This document shows positions 12,698 to 25,673 of a DNA stretch of 64,000 nucleotides, piece after piece; positions within the stretch are counted from its first letter, which is position 1; the number at the start of each line of letters is the position of its first letter. The DNA lies in the NCBI GenBank assembly GCA_016508695.1, contig VNKQ01000011.1, forward strand, positions 992,001 to 1,056,000. Direction: 5' to 3'. The notes under the pieces were generated by a model. That model was given only the letters and a program-made list of their open reading frames with translations, was not told where the DNA came from and did not search any database. Position numbers and translations under genes: made by a program. The stretch is from Hyphodiscus hymeniophilus. Taxonomy: Eukaryota > Ascomycota > Leotiomycetes > Helotiales > Hyphodiscaceae.

Positions 12698-13143
12698 TCA
12701 GTAATAAATTGGTTTAGCCTAAAACTCAAACCCGACTTGAATCTAATTAGAACTAGGCTTAAACTATTATAATAAGAAGGTCTTTTTTTTAGCTTAAGTA
12801 CTTTCCCTATTAATAAGAGTAATCAAGCGAGTATTAACCTCACAAATGATAATGTCGGCCTAAATCACGTGATTTTGCTATTTTTAACTTTTTAGCGTAG
12901 ATATTAAATGAGCCAGAGCTTAAGCGAATCTTATAAACTCTATCTTTTTCAAAAGCGAAACCTTATTTTTTAAGCGAAAATCAGACTTTAGCATGGAAAA
13001 ATCACCCAAAGTTTACCCGGCCTACTAGTAGTTTAGCCCAAGTTTAGCCAGCTTACTAAGCACGATTAATAGATGATTTTATACAATTAGGTTTAACTAG
13101 TCTTAAACTAGTCTTAAACTAGTTTTAAACTAAGCTTAAATTT

Positions 13144-13512
13144 GGGATGAGCTATTTCAACTCTAATGCCGGCTATTTCAACTCTTAGGGGGTATACCTA
13201 CCGTGCACTTAGAAAGGTACGTGCCTAGAGATACTTTCTCTACTAAAACACAGCGGGTTAGGGTTAGTGGTTAGGGTTAGTTTTGGGGGGTTAGGGGGCG
13301 GTGAGAGCCCCCGTATAGGGATATCTTTTTTATTTATATTATTTCTTATAATTATATTTGGTTATATTTTAAGTAGAATATTAAAGGTACCTAGTTATAG
13401 TAGTTTTGATGTTCCCGCACGGGCGCAAACTTACTATACGTACTATAGTGTATAACTAGTAGGGATTAGTGGAGTTGAAATAGCCGGCATTAGAGTTGAA
13501 ATAGCTTATCCC
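13144..13512. mobile_element. MITE, 369 bp, with 8-bp duplication TTAAATTT and telomere-like core
   Basis: The inverted ends read GGGATGAGCTATTTCAACTC and its complement, with a second CCGGCTATTTCAACTCT motif in each arm. The duplication TTAAATTT is exact at 13136-13143 and 13513-13520. The core holds GGGTTAGGGTTAGTGGTTAG followed by G-rich sequence (13,255-13,310). A homologue in the opposite orientation is the MITE at 56641-56975. The open frame at 13267-13455 lies wholly inside it, begins in the telomere-like block and resembles no protein I know, so it is not called as a gene. Confidence 0.87.
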
Positions 13513-13742
13513 TTAAATTTTTACTTCAAAGGTAAATCTAGTTCAAACTAAACCCAATTCGAGCTTAAACCTAACTCAAACCCGACTCAAACTTAATTTA
13601 TACTTTTTAAAAAAGTCAAACCTGATTTAAGCTTGATTTAAATAGGGTTTAAGCTCGATTTGATGAATAAGCGTTCCGCCTATAAGTAATAAGGACTAAT
13701 AGACTTAAAACAGCCGGCGTTAGAGTTAAAATAGCTTATCCC

Positions 13743-14167
13743 TTAATATATTATTACTAAATATATATATAATATAAGAGAATAATAAGGTTATTTAAAT
13801 AAGGGTAATCTTTTTCTTGATAGAAAAGAAGGTTAATTATAAGTAGGTAAGTATTATAATAACTATAGCAAAAAGCGACCGCTTCTTATCGAAGCGATAA
13901 TCCGTTATATATGCGATCTGGGCAGAGTTACGTGAGAATCACGTGACCTCCTTTTTTGTTACACACGCCCTAGGTCCTAGTAGTATAACTTAGTACGACA
14001 GAGGCTATACTCGCTCGTATGCCGCGTATTGCCGCGTATATGCGCTTTATCACCTAGGGTCTTATACTTTTAGGTATATATTTGACAAAGATGCAAATAC
14101 AGAATTGCGTGCGCGTAGTATAGGTTGTAACTGCTACGCTAACCAGGCTTATAACTATCGAGTAGGT
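13743..14167. other. Gene-free spacer with a less AT-rich patch
   Basis: About 13,860-14,165 is clearly richer in G+C and CpA/TpG than its surroundings. It contains GTGAGAATCACGTGACC near 13,930-13,950 and a run of GCCGCGTAT repeats near 14,020-14,040. It has no open frame over 60 codons and no tRNA or rRNA feature that I can fold. It could be an unreplicated single-copy relic or part of an element that escaped RIP. Confidence 0.5.
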
Positions 14168-15350
14168 ACTTAATTAGTCTGATCTTTGAGTTAGAAAGGA
14201 GTTAAGAAAAGACTACTTAAGGAAGTGTATATTAAATATTATCTAGTCTAAAGAAGAGAATAGAAAAGCTATATAATCTAAAGAAGTTATATTACTCCTT
14301 AGAAAGCTTAGTAAAATAAGAGACGAGCTATTTCAACTCTAATACTAGCTATTTTAACTCTACTAGTCCTAGATTGTTTTTATACTTGCATATATTTAGT
14401 AAGCTTTATCTACTATATAAATTTATATATGCGTAAGAGTATATAATATATATTATTATACTAACTTATTAAAATTATAATCTAGATTTAACTTATACTT
14501 ACTATCTTACGTATAACCCTTAAAAGGTTTTATTATTATAACTTTAACCTCTTATATTACCTCCCTTTATAGTATATCTCTTATAACGATTATTACGTCT
14601 TTAAGGCAATTGTCTTTATATATAAAAGAAATCCCTCTTATATAATTTATTTCTCTTTTTATACTTAACTTATATTAATCGATATACCCCTTTATTATTT
14701 ATACTATTATAAGAATAATAGAACTATCTTGATTTAGCCTAGAATAAATAATAAATACTAGTCTAATAAGAGATTTAGGTTACTTAAAGATTGCGGGGGC
14801 TAAGGAAAAGGGGAGTTTAAAGGCTAAGAGTAGTTATTAAGTACTTGATTTAGTAATACGTAATACTCTTTCTAGTATATTACGGGGTTTACCTTTCTCT
14901 TATATACGTATAAGGTTAAGAATTAGTCTTAAAACCTCTAGTATAAAGAAGGGATTAAGAATATTAGTTATAAGCTTATTATAATACTAGTGATAATATA
15001 TATTAGTTAATAAGATTATTCCCCTATTAGATTTACGCTCTTATATTATATAAAAACAAAGTAAGCTAAGTGACTATTAAATTATATACTAATAACTAGA
15101 GGAAGGGGGACTACTTGCAAGTAACTTAGTATACTCTAGGAGTATCTTCTCTAAAGGTTATAAGTTAATAAGGATATATTGATTTTAATAAGTAATATAA
15201 ATTATACTTGCCCTTATATACAAAATAATATAGGGAAGTAAGCTTACTAGGTATACCCCCGAAGAGTTAAAATAGCTAGTATTAGAGTTGAAATAGCTCG
15301 TCTCTAAAATAAGTACTTAAATAGAGCTTAGGTAACCTATAGTAATAATA
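14168..15350 (-). repeat. Diverged inverted Copia LTR fragment, split by a TIR element
   Basis: The reverse complement of 14,168-14,319 plus 15,313-15,350 follows the Copia LTR (conserved pieces AAGAAAAGACTACTTAAG and AAAATAAGTACTTAAATAGA) but with more differences and small insertions than the other LTRs. This implies an older or related subfamily. Copia copy 2 begins immediately after it. Confidence 0.6.
14320..15304. mobile_element. TIR DNA element, 985 bp, with 8-bp duplication TAAAATAA
   Basis: The ends are GAGACGAGCTATTTCAACTC and its complement, a RIPed form of the GGGACGAGC terminus. Exact duplications TAAAATAA lie at 14312-14319 and 15305-15312. It aligns with 7900-8694 over most of its length and adds about 0.2 kb around 14,850-15,130. 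The minus strand holds RIPed remains of the shared frame; the GGTTATACG(C/T)AAGAT position is TAA here. Confidence 0.85.
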
Positions 15351-15616
15351 TATTACAAAATTAAGGCTTAACTAATCTTATAGTTATAAAATATTTAATT
15401 ATACTTATTAAATATTTAGTTATATCTTATAATTACTTAAGCTTTATTTAAGTACTTATTTTACTAAGCTTTATAAAAGTAATTTAATACTTAAAAATAG
15501 ACTTACTTTTTCTTTTTCTTTTTTTAAACTAAATAATACTTAATATATACTTACTCGAGTAATCTTTTTTTATAAACCCTTTCTTTTTAAAGATTAGACT
15601 AATTATTTATATAATA
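15351..15616 (+). repeat. 5' LTR of Copia copy 2
   Basis: This 266-bp repeat starts TATTACAAAATTAAGG and ends ATATAATA, which are RIPed forms of a TGTTA...TAACA pair. The internal sequence begins with TTATAAGCTTAGTTTATATA, the likely primer-binding side, but I cannot identify the priming tRNA after RIP. Confidence 0.88.
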
Positions 15617-18600
15617 ATTATAAGCTTAGTTTATATAATACTTAGAGATTATTTATTTTAAGAAGTATATTATAATATACTATTATATAAGTAGATTTAA
15701 GTATATAGCTTTGCTTACTAAAATAAATAAGTTAACTCTTATTAACTCTTTAAAAAGAATAACCCTTATATTAAGGTTTTCTTCGATTAAAATAATAACT
15801 AATTATTTAATTTATTTTATATATAATTACTTAAAAGCCTTTAAGTAAAGTATTAACTATTTATAATATATTTACCTTATATAATATAGTAATTCTAATT
15901 AATATCTAATTAAAGACTTAATTAAAGTAATTAAAATAATACTCTTTTTTTTTTATAATATAAGATTACTTAATATTTTAAAATAGTATATAAATCTAAT
16001 AGTTTTAAGTACTTTAGTATACTTTATACTCTCTCTAAAGGCAATAAGATTAAAACAAATAATTAAAGAGTTAAATATAGTTTATTAGCTTAAGTAAATT
16101 AAGTTTAATCTTATAAAAGTAATAAAGGCAAAATAAGATTATATTAGAAATATAAATTAAATGTGTAATAAGACTCTAATAACCTTAAAAGGAATACTCT
16201 CTATTCTAAAAAAAGCAAATTTTAAATTAAAACTAATTATTTTTTCTAAACTAACTATTATTATTATAATATATAATAATATTCGGGGTTAATACTAAGC
16301 TTACTTTAAGTTAGTTATATAAGAGTATAAGGAATAAAAGAAATAATTATAGGATTTTCTAGTAATTTCTAACTAAGTAAATTTATTTATTAATAAAGAA
16401 ATATTATAAGTAATTAAGACTAGATTAATACTTAGTAATAATATAAGCTTATAATTACTTTTAATTAAACTTAAGAATTATATAGCTCTAATAAAAGGAA
16501 CTTTTATAATTATAGCTTAATAAACTTATTAAGAAGTTTTAAAAGAAGGTTAAAAAAGCTTAACTAATTACTTTAAGTAGTTTTTAAAGTAAGAGAATAT
16601 ATTAATTATTACTTATATATATAAACTTCTAAATATTAAGCTTAGTTACTTTTTAGTAATTAATTTTTTAAAAGTAATTAAAAGAATACTTTTAAAGTTT
16701 ACTTATAATTAAATAAGTAAAGTAATTATAACTTTAGAAATAAAAGAGGCAATTATTAATATTAATATTTTAAAATAACTCTTCTTAGTTTACTTATATA
16801 AGTAATTACTAAATATAAAATTAGTAAAATCTCGTTTAATAATAGTTATTTTTAAAAGTTCTTTAAAATAAGATTAATTACTAAGTTTATTTAAATATAA
16901 TTGTTTATATCTTTTAAAAAGTAAAAAGTATTTTTAAAAACTAGAGTCTTATAAACGCCTAAAAGTAGTAATTACTAAGACAAATAATTATAAGTTTAAA
17001 ACTAAGCTTAGTAATCCTAAAAAAGATAAAATTAAAAATTAAGTAAAAAGCGGCTATTAAAAATAATTAATTAAAAAAAAAAAGTAAAAGTAATATTTTA
17101 ATAAGATATAAACTTAAAGAAATAACGGGGTAAGTACTTAAATAAAGTTAATTATATAATTATTAATTTAGACTTACTTAAAAAAGCGAGTTATAAGATT
17201 TATTTAACTTTTAATTCTTTAAAGAAATACTTACTTTTTAATAATATATTTTTTAATAATTATAGATTAATATACTTAATTAATATAAAAGACTTACTTA
17301 AGCTTAATTCCTTTATTCTTTTAATTAGTAGTAATATAATTAAAGTTAGTTTAAGTATTTTACTAATTATTAAAAGAAGTACTTAAGTAATTAAAAATCT
17401 CTTTAATAGACTAAAAAGACCTTATATATCTAATTTTACTCTTTTAAATATAGTTATAATTAATAGTTTTTATATAAATATTATTTTAAAAGCTTAGATA
17501 CTTAAAGTAAGGGTTTAGTTTTATAGATTTAATTATTTATTAAAATATAAGAATATTAATTTTAATATTATTATACTTAGTATAAAATATAAATTTAATT
17601 TAGTTTTCTTTAAATATAAGTTACTTACCTCTTACTTAGGTTTTCTCCTTATAATTCTAATATATATAAGACTAGTAATAATATACTTAATAATTAAATA
17701 ATAATTAAAAAAGTTATTTAAACAATTAAAAGACTACTTAAAACTTTAAAGCGATTTAGCTAAGCTTTAATATTAATAAGTAAAATACCCTAGACTAAAA
17801 GTCCTCGAGTTACTTATAAAAGTAGCTAAAAATATAATTATTAAGGGAATACTAATTATATATTGTAAAACTTATACTCTTATATTAGTTAAAAAGTAAA
17901 TTTCTTACTAAGTATTATACTTTAAATCGCTAAAACTATTTTAAAGAATTATTTAAAATCTTTTTAATTTCTTTAAAGTATATAATAATATTAATTAAAT
18001 TTTACTAATTAAAAACGAGTTTAGTAAAAAGTATTAGAGATTTATACTTATAAAAAAACGCAGGATTATAATTATAAACTCGATCTCTTATTTTAATATA
18101 TAAGTAAAACGCTAATTTAAACTATTAATTTATAAGATTAAAAATAATTAAAATACTTTAATAATCTCTTTTTTTAGTATAATAGATTTTAAGTAATAAG
18201 CTAATATAAAAGAAATTAATATAGAATTAGTATTAGCTTATACTTATAAGCCTATTAATATAATTAAAAAAGCTAAAAGAAATATAATCGAGAAATTAAT
18301 TAAAATAAGACTTATTATTAATCTCTTAAAAAACTTTTAGCTAAAGATATATAAAGTAGTAATTTACTTATATATTATTCTTCCCTTTAAAGCTTATAAG
18401 TAACGCTTACTAAATAAAGTCTTATACTTATAGTTTTAAAACTATTTTAAGTAATATAATTAAGTACTTATATAATAAGTAATAACTAATTTTAAATTTA
18501 ACTAAAATAAGATTTATACTTATAATACTCGAGTATATACTTTAAAGAAAAAATAATAAGAAAGCGAAAACAAAAGAGTATTTAAAGTACTTCTCTAAGT

Positions 18601-21600
18601 ATATATTAAATACTTAGTTAAATATATTGCGTTTAATATATATAAGGTTTAAGTGCCTTAACTTAAAAGAGTAATTATTATAAAAGATATAACTTTTAAT
18701 AAAATTAAATTTTATATTCTTAATTAAGAGATATAAAAATAATAACCTTTAGTAAGCGCTAAAGCTATTATTTCTCTAATTAAAGAATATAAAATTTAAG
18801 ACGCTACTAATAAAATTATTAAATATTTTCTTATAAATAAAATACTCTTTTTTAAAAGAAAAGTTATAATTATATTAGATAATCTTATATGCGAGATTTT
18901 AAGGGGTAAGCTTCCGAGTAAAGATAATAAAAGTTAAAACTTAGGGGTAAATAAAGAAATTAGACTTTTAACTCTTAAATAAATACTTAAGCTAATAAAC
19001 TTATAAATAAGAACTAAAAAGAGTAATAATAATTATTTATTTAAAAGAATACTTATAGTTAATAATTATACTAATAGTAAATTAAATAAAAGTATAATTA
19101 CTTAAAAATTAACTTAATTATTAAATAAATACTTAAGTATAAGTAAATAATTAATCCCTTAAATAGTTATATACTAATTTAAAAAACTACTTAGCTTAGT
19201 ATAAAGCGAATTTAACTCTAGTAATTATAAAATAATTATAAGTAATAATCTCTTAGTAATAGAAAGTAGCCTTTTAAGTAATACTCTAATAATAAGAGTC
19301 TTAAATTATAAGATATACTAATTAAGTAAATTAAAATAATAAGTATAAAAAAATTAATAACTTAAATTACAAATTGTCTTTAAAGAAAATTTAGATAAAA
19401 ACAAACTAAATATATTATATATTACTTTAATATATACTTTAATCTTAAGATTAAGTTAAAAGTAATATAATAAGTTCTTATTAATATAATAAGTTCTTAT
19501 TAACGTTTTAAAAAAACTTAAGCTATAAAGAATAAGTTTAGATAATATATATAATAATCTTTATTTTTATTTTAATAAATAATACTTTAAGAGAAAAGAT
19601 ACTTTTAGCTTTAAAAAGAGTTTATTAAAAAGATTTTCTAAAGGCACTAAGGTTATAAAGTAATCTCGAGATATATAAATATAGTAATTACTTTATTTAA
19701 AATATAAGATTAGAAATTAAAAATTTAAAGCTAAAAAACTATTAGAGATAAATTAAAGTAAGCTTAATTAATTTAAAAGTTATTCTTTTAAAATAAGTCT
19801 TTACTTATAAAATAGACTTAAACGGTTTTATAATTTACTATAAGCTTTAAATTATTATTTATAATAATCTTTAAGAAAAAGATTTAATTATTTCTATATA
19901 TATTATTATATTTACTACTTATTTATTTCGAGTAATTATAATTATTATAACTTACTTTAATCTTAAAATTAAATAATATAATATTATTAATACTTTTATT
20001 AATACTTTATAAAATAATAAAAAAGTATAAGTAATATATTAGCTTTTTCTAAGCTTTAAAAAGATAAGGTTTTATATAAAGATCGACTAAGCTTTATATA
20101 GCTTATAAGACTCTTTAGCTTTTTAATATTAAGACTTCTCTTTAATAATTAAGTCTTTTAAATTAATTTAAAGTAAGAAAAAGCTATGCCTCTTTTATAA
20201 CCTTATTTAATAAATCTTTATAGTTTTTTATATAAATAATATACTAATCTTATATTATAAAAGAAATAAATAAAAGATATATAAGTTTATTAAAAAGCTA
20301 AAGAAGTTATATAAGCTTTAGAACTTAAAAGATATTTAATAATTCTTAAGTATTTATATAATTAAAGATTAAAATAATAAAATAATCTTTTTACTTTATA
20401 ATACTTATATTAAAAAGATTACTCGAAAGTTTAATTTAACTAAATAAAAATATTTATTTATATTACTCTTAAGAACTAAGCTTATTAAAAACCTAAAAAT
20501 AATAATACTAAGCTTTATTAAAGTATATTAAGAAAAAGTAAAATCGGTTTTTTATATTATAATTATAATTAAAGTAAATATTACTTTTATAATTTCTTAG
20601 CTTTTTTAATTCTTAATAAACCCTAATATATAATATATAAAAGTAGTTAATTAAGTAATTAGATATCTTTAAGAAACTCGTTATTTTATTATTTAATATA
20701 AAAGAAGTTTAAAAAGCTAGTTACTAATCGTATTAGACGTATTATTTACTAATAATATTAAAACTTAGCGATTATCTTATAAGTATATAATATTTTTATT
20801 TAAAGGACTTATTACTTAAAAAGTAACTTAATAGTTAATAATATTAATGTTTATTACTTAAGTAAAGCTTTTAAGAGTAAAGTATATAACTAAGAAAACA
20901 ATAATATTATAATAATTTTTTAAAGAAATTAAACTCTTACTTAAAGACTCTTAAATAATCTTTTATAATAATTAATAAATAATTAGGCTAATTATAAAAG
21001 AGAATAAGAGAATTACAATTAAGTTATAATATATAAATATCTAAAATATATAACTTTACTAAGAGTATAAATTTGGAACATTCGAAGTAATATATTTACT
21101 AACTAGTAAAATACTAGTAAATAAGCCTATTAAGAATTTCTTTAAGTATAAGTTTAAGTATTTCTAAGCTTTATTAAATCTATAAGATATATATAAAAAG
21201 ATTAAAGATTTTAAGAAGATATAAGATCTAAAGTATTAATTATATAAAAGTATTAATTAATTAGCGTTTAATAAATAGATATTAAACAGATCTCTAAAGA
21301 TTAGACTAAGTATTTAATTAATATAATTAAGGATTAAAGATTAGTAATTAGATATCTTTTAAATATTAATAGAATTTATTAAGATTTTAGCTAGATATTA
21401 CTAAGATTAATAAATTAATTAAATATTTAATAGAATACTAGTAGAACTATTATAAAATTCTATATAAATAATAATAAGATTAACTAAAAGAACTAAGTAG
21501 AGTTTTCTATACTTTAAAGCTATAATATAATAAAACAATATAATTAATAATTATATATTTTATTTTATAAGTTATTTATTTTATAGTTAAGGGAATTTAG

Positions 21601-23400
21601 TAAATTAATACTTATTTAGGTATTATCGCTAAGTTACTTTAATATAAAAAAAAGAAGAATAAAAATATATTATAAAAGACTACTTAGTATTTCCTTAAAT
21701 TATTAATAGATTATTCGCTACTTTAACTACTTAGACTACGTATAGTATCTATATAGGTAGTAAAGGCTTAAGTAAGTATTTCCTACTTATTAGTCTTTAA
21801 ACTAATAAGACTAGAAAAAAGAGTATTAATACGACAAAGAGTAAGACTTTAATTATTATTATTATTCTTATATTAATAAGTACTAATTTCTAAAGTATAA
21901 TTAATAAGATTAATAAAATTACTAATCTTTAGTATAATTTAAATAATAATCTTTAATTACTTTATTTTCTATATAAGAATTAATATTAATTAAATAAAAA
22001 CTCTATATATAATATATCTTTCGATTAAAACTCTAGCTAGCTTCTTAATAATAATACTTATTATAAAATAGCTAAGTATATAAAAGAATATTAGTAAAGA
22101 TTAAAACGTAAGAGTATATATAATATTAGTAATACTAATTATTATATAATATAATAGAATTCTTAAAGTAATAATTATTAGATTTTTTAACTATTAAAAA
22201 AAACAAATAACTAAAGTAAGACTAATCTCGCTAAGTATTAAGACTATAAGTAAGACTATAAGAATAACGAGAAAGAGTATTTAAAATATAATTGTCTAGA
22301 ATATAATTATTTAAAATAAAAGAATAAAGACTAAGGCAAGTAATCTAATTATATAAGTAGCGAGTAAGACTATTATTTAGACGAGTAATAAGAATAAGAG
22401 TTAGTATAAGTAATAAGCGTAAAAGCTAATAATAGTAATTATATAACTTAATAAGAGATAAAATTATATTATCTTTATCTTTTTCTTTTTTATCTTTTTT
22501 AACTTTATTTTCTTTATTTTCTTTTTCTTTATTATTATTATTATAATTATTAATAAAAAGAGGGAGAAATCGGAAGGAATCGTTAAATTTAGTAATAAAA
22601 GGATTAATAAGTATCTTTACTTAAAGCTCTTCTTTAAAGTCTTATATATTAGAAAAGTTAATTATACTAATTATCGAATATAAAGTAATAATTAAATAAA
22701 GCTTAAGAATTAAACCTAGAATTTAAATAAAGGTAATTAATTACTCGAGCTTTTACTTGTATTATTACTCGAGGTATTATTTATATTAATAATTAATAAG
22801 AAAATAAAAGAACTATTAATAGAATAATAATAATATACTATTATAATAATAATAAAAGTTAACGTTATTATTTGTTATTATTATTAGAAGTTAAAAGATC
22901 GCGAGATCGCGATTTTATACTTATAGCCTAATTAGCTATACGCTTACTAATATAGTTAAAAGCGTATTAAGTTACTAGATTAATTAAAGTAACTATAGAG
23001 ATTAAATAATATATAAAGTTTGCGTTATTTATATTATTTACGTTATTTATACTATTTATAAGGCTAAGAGATAAAAGAGATATTAGTTAAAAATAATTAT
23101 AATACTAGTCACTATTAAGTATAAGATCTCTAATTAGATTAATTACTACTTTAAGTAATTAAACAAAATAAACACTAATATTTATAACTCGAAATCTATA
23201 TATATATAAAGTATAAGGAACTTACTTATAAACTATATAAGTAAATATACGCTATATTTTATAATTGACTTCGAATATAAGTATATATTTTAATATATCG
23301 AATTAAGGCTATTCGAGGAATATAAGGGATTAGGGATTATAAAACAATAGTTATTATAAAATAAAAGGTCTTTAGACTTCTTTATAATAACTAGAGAGTA

Positions 23401-23665
23401 TATTATAAAATTAAGGCTTAACTAATCTTATAATTATAAAATATCTAATTATACTTATTAAATATTTAGTTACGTTATATAATTACTTAAGCTTTATTTA
23501 AGTACTTATTTCGCTAAGCTTTATAAGAGTAATTTAATACTTAAGAAAAGACTTACTTTTTCTTTTTCTTTCTTTAGACTAAATAATATTTAATATATAC
23601 TTATTCGAGTAGTCTTTCCTTATAACCCTTTCTTCTTAAAGATTAGACCGATTATCTACGCAATA
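23401..23665 (+). repeat. 3' LTR of Copia copy 2
   Basis: This 265-bp repeat is collinear with the 5' LTR at 15351-15616. Most differences between them are C/T or G/A, as expected when RIP acts independently on each, so LTR divergence cannot be read as an insertion clock. Confidence 0.88.
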
Positions 23666-24136
23666 TAATAACTTTATAATATTATAACTTAAAATATAAT
23701 TAAAGAGCTAGTTTCTATAGTAACTAATAGAAAACTACTAGTACCTATAGGTAGAGTTAACTAAGTTATTTTAGCCGGGAGACAAGTTATTATAACCCGT
23801 CTTATTTAGTATAGTGGGTTAGAGTTACTTAAGAGGCTTACTACTAATTATTTGACTAGAACTAGTTATGTTTAATTTAGAGTTAAGCTATTTTAACTCT
23901 ACTCCCAACTACTTTAACTCTACTAATCCTTACTAGTTATATATACTATAGTACGTATAGTAAGTTTGTATCCGTATAAGAATATCAAAACTACTATGAC
24001 TACCTTTAATATTCTACTTAAAATAGGGTTAAGCTATTTTAACTTTACTCCTGGTTACTTTAACTCTACTAGTCCTTACTAGTAATATATACTATAATAC
24101 GTCTAGTAAAGTTACGCCTATATAAGAATATTAAAA
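23666..24136. repeat. Mosaic of TIR-element ends
   Basis: In order: a GGGACGGGC-family right end finishing near 23,803; a short unassigned piece; a GGGTTGAGC-family MITE left end (23880 to about 24,025); and a second left end of the same family (24026 to about 24,128). Each left end is followed by the ACTAATCCTTACTAGT segment found in the MITE at 56641-56975, and neither has its matching right end. The pile-up suggests repeated insertion and loss at one spot. No gene. Confidence 0.6.
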
Positions 24137-24585
24137 GAGACGGGCTATTTCAACTTGTTTCCTGGCTAATTTAACTTTTCGGGGTATACCTAATTACCTT
24201 GCTTACTTATACTAATTTGTATGCGTATACAAGGCTAACTTATATATTATAAATAACTATAATATATCTTTATTTCTTTAGCCTTTACTCTTCTCTAGGT
24301 TATAAGTATATAATTCGATAGTCTCTTAACTTGCCTTATTATTATATAATTTAAGAATATAAGATAAATAAGAGAGTAATCTTACTAGCTTATATATATT
24401 ATTACTAATATTATAATAAGCTTATAATTAATACTCTTATTTCTTTTCTTATATTAGAGGTTTTAGGACTTATTTTTAATCTTATATAAATTAAGGAGAA
24501 CAATAAACCTTATAATTTACTAGAAAAAGTATTATGAATTATTAAATCGAGTATTTAAAAGTATTTCTTAGCCTTTTTTGTTAAG
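24137..24585. mobile_element. Truncated TIR element (left part only)
   Basis: It begins GAGACGGGCTATTTCAACTT and continues through CCTGGCTAATTTAACTT and a GGGGTATACC box, as in the GGGACGGGC family. It stops near 24,585 where inverted Copia sequence starts. No partner right end is present on the other side, so it is a broken copy. The interior is RIPed. Confidence 0.6.
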
Positions 24586-24715
24586 TAATTAACTAAAGTT
24601 ATAATTATAAAGTATATTTAATATTAAGTTTTTAGTTAATTAATACTAATTCTTATATAAAAATTAAAGTAATTAAAGATTATTATTTAAATTATACTAA
24701 AGATTAGTAATTTTA

Positions 24716-25425
24716 GGGACGGGCTATAATAACTTGCCTCCCGGCTAAAACAACTTAGTTAACCCTACTTATAAGTATATATCTAGGAAGCTTCCCCTAC
24801 TATACTAATTTGTATGTATGCAAGAGCGTGCGATATATACTATTATATTAACTTATTATAATCCGGATCTAACTTATACTCCCTATCTTGCGTATAACCC
24901 TTAAAAGGTTCTATTATTATAACTTTAACTTCCTATATTACTTGCCTTTATAATATATCTCTTGTAATTATTATTATATCTTTAAGGCAATCGTTTTTAT
25001 AAATAGAAGAAATCCCCCCTATATACTCCCTTTCCCTTAATATACTAGCCTTATATTAATCGATATGTCCCTTGACTATTTATACTATTATTAGGGTAAT
25101 AGAAGTTAGTTGATTTAGGCTTAAATAAACAATAAACACTTGCCTAATTAGCGATTTGGGTCGCTTAAGGATTATAGGGGTAAAGAAGAGAGGCAATTCG
25201 AAAGCTAAGGGTAGTCGTTACGTACTCGATTCCGTAATACGTGATACTCCTCTTAGTATACTATAGGGTCTACCTTTCTCTCGAATAATAAGGATATATT
25301 AATATTTAGTAAGGTATATAGTTTAGCCTTGCTTGCGTATATAAATTACTATAGCTAAGCGAGGGTATTAGGTGTACCCCCGAAAAGTTGTTTTAGCCGG
25401 GAAGCAAGTTGTTATAGCCCGTCCC
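24716..25425 (-). mobile_element. TIR DNA element, 710 bp, with 8-bp duplication TAATTTTA
   Basis: The ends are GGGACGGGCTATAATAACTT and its complement. The exact duplication TAATTTTA lies at 24708-24715 and 25426-25433, so boundaries are certain. It is inserted in an inverted Copia fragment. It is among the least RIP-damaged elements of the block. Its minus strand carries the shared reading frame (24849-25181) with fewer stops than the copy at 10297-10812. Confidence 0.87.
24849..25181 (-). pseudogene. Second copy of the conserved TIR-element reading frame
   Basis: About 111 codons read on the minus strand as TPIILKRPKSL...IDQYKASI...REYIGGISSIYKNDCLKD...EPFKGYTQDREYKLDPDYNKL, treating TAA/TAG as damaged Gln. 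It is collinear with the product of 10297-10812, and most differences are conservative or RIP-type. One Gln codon that is TAA there is intact CAA here (24888-24890). Sharing at protein level between two separately inserted elements argues that this was a real gene. Limits are approximate because the upstream half diverges. The function is unknown to me. Confidence 0.5.
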
Positions 25426-25673
25426 TAATTTTATTAATCTTATTAATTATACTTTAAAAATTAATACTTATTAATATAAAGATAATAATAATAACTAGGA
25501 TCTTACTCTTTAATATATTAGTTCTCTTTTTTTTAGTTCTAATAGTTTAAAAACTAATAAGTAAAAAATACTCACGTATACTTTTATTACTTATATAAAT
25601 ATTATATATAGTTTAAGTAATTAAAGTAGTAAATAATCTATTAGTAATTTAGGGAAATACTAAGTAGTCTTTT

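Larger units (their letters stand above)
12324..13742. mobile_element. Composite TIR element with nested MITE
   Basis: The left end GGGATAAGCTATTTTAACTC and right end GAGTTAAAATAGCTTATCCC are inverted repeats. Flanks TAAATATA (12316-12323) and TTAATATA (13743-13750) match at 7 of 8 positions, which suggests an aged target duplication. After removing the nested MITE and its duplication (13144-13520), about 1.04 kb remains. The interior has a telomere-like TTAGGGTTAG segment near 12,420, a five-unit tandem repeat (12589-12697), a TCACGTGA palindrome near 12,865, and CAAACCCGACTCAAAC-type repeats at both sides. No reading frame is convincing. Pairing these two ends is an inference. Confidence 0.6.
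15351..23665 (+). mobile_element. Complete Ty1/Copia retrotransposon, copy 2, RIP-degraded, TSD TAATA
   Basis: An 8,315-bp element with LTRs at 15351-15616 and 23401-23665 and an exact 5-bp duplication TAATA on both sides (15346-15350 and 23666-23670). The duplication proves it is one insertion unit. Domains in plus-strand order are a probable gag region (15.9-17.1 kb), gag-pre-integrase (about 17.2-17.5), integrase (about 17.85-18.15), reverse transcriptase (about 19.8-20.25) and RNase H (about 20.65-21.2). The pol frame is peppered with TAA/TAG at former Gln codons. Between RNase H and the 3' LTR are 2.2 kb with no recognised domain, including a pyrimidine-rich stretch near 22,470-22,530. 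It is immobile unless complemented. Confidence 0.92.
24586..25673 (-). mobile_element. Inverted Copia fragment hosting a TIR element
   Basis: The reverse complement of 24,586-24,715 and 25,434-25,673 matches the post-RNase H spacer of Copia copy 2 (about 21,665-22,050). It ends exactly where the copy 3 LTR begins. It is non-coding and is useful mainly as the target of the 24716-25425 insertion. Confidence 0.65.

Noticed and set aside
13255..13310. True telomere or interstitial telomere fusion
   Set aside because: Only two to three degenerate TTAGGG units, repeated in a homologous MITE at 56,848-56,876, so it belongs to the element.
13267..13455. 62-codon open frame in the AT-rich block
   Set aside because: It lies wholly within a MITE, starts in the telomere-like repeat and has no protein-like pattern.
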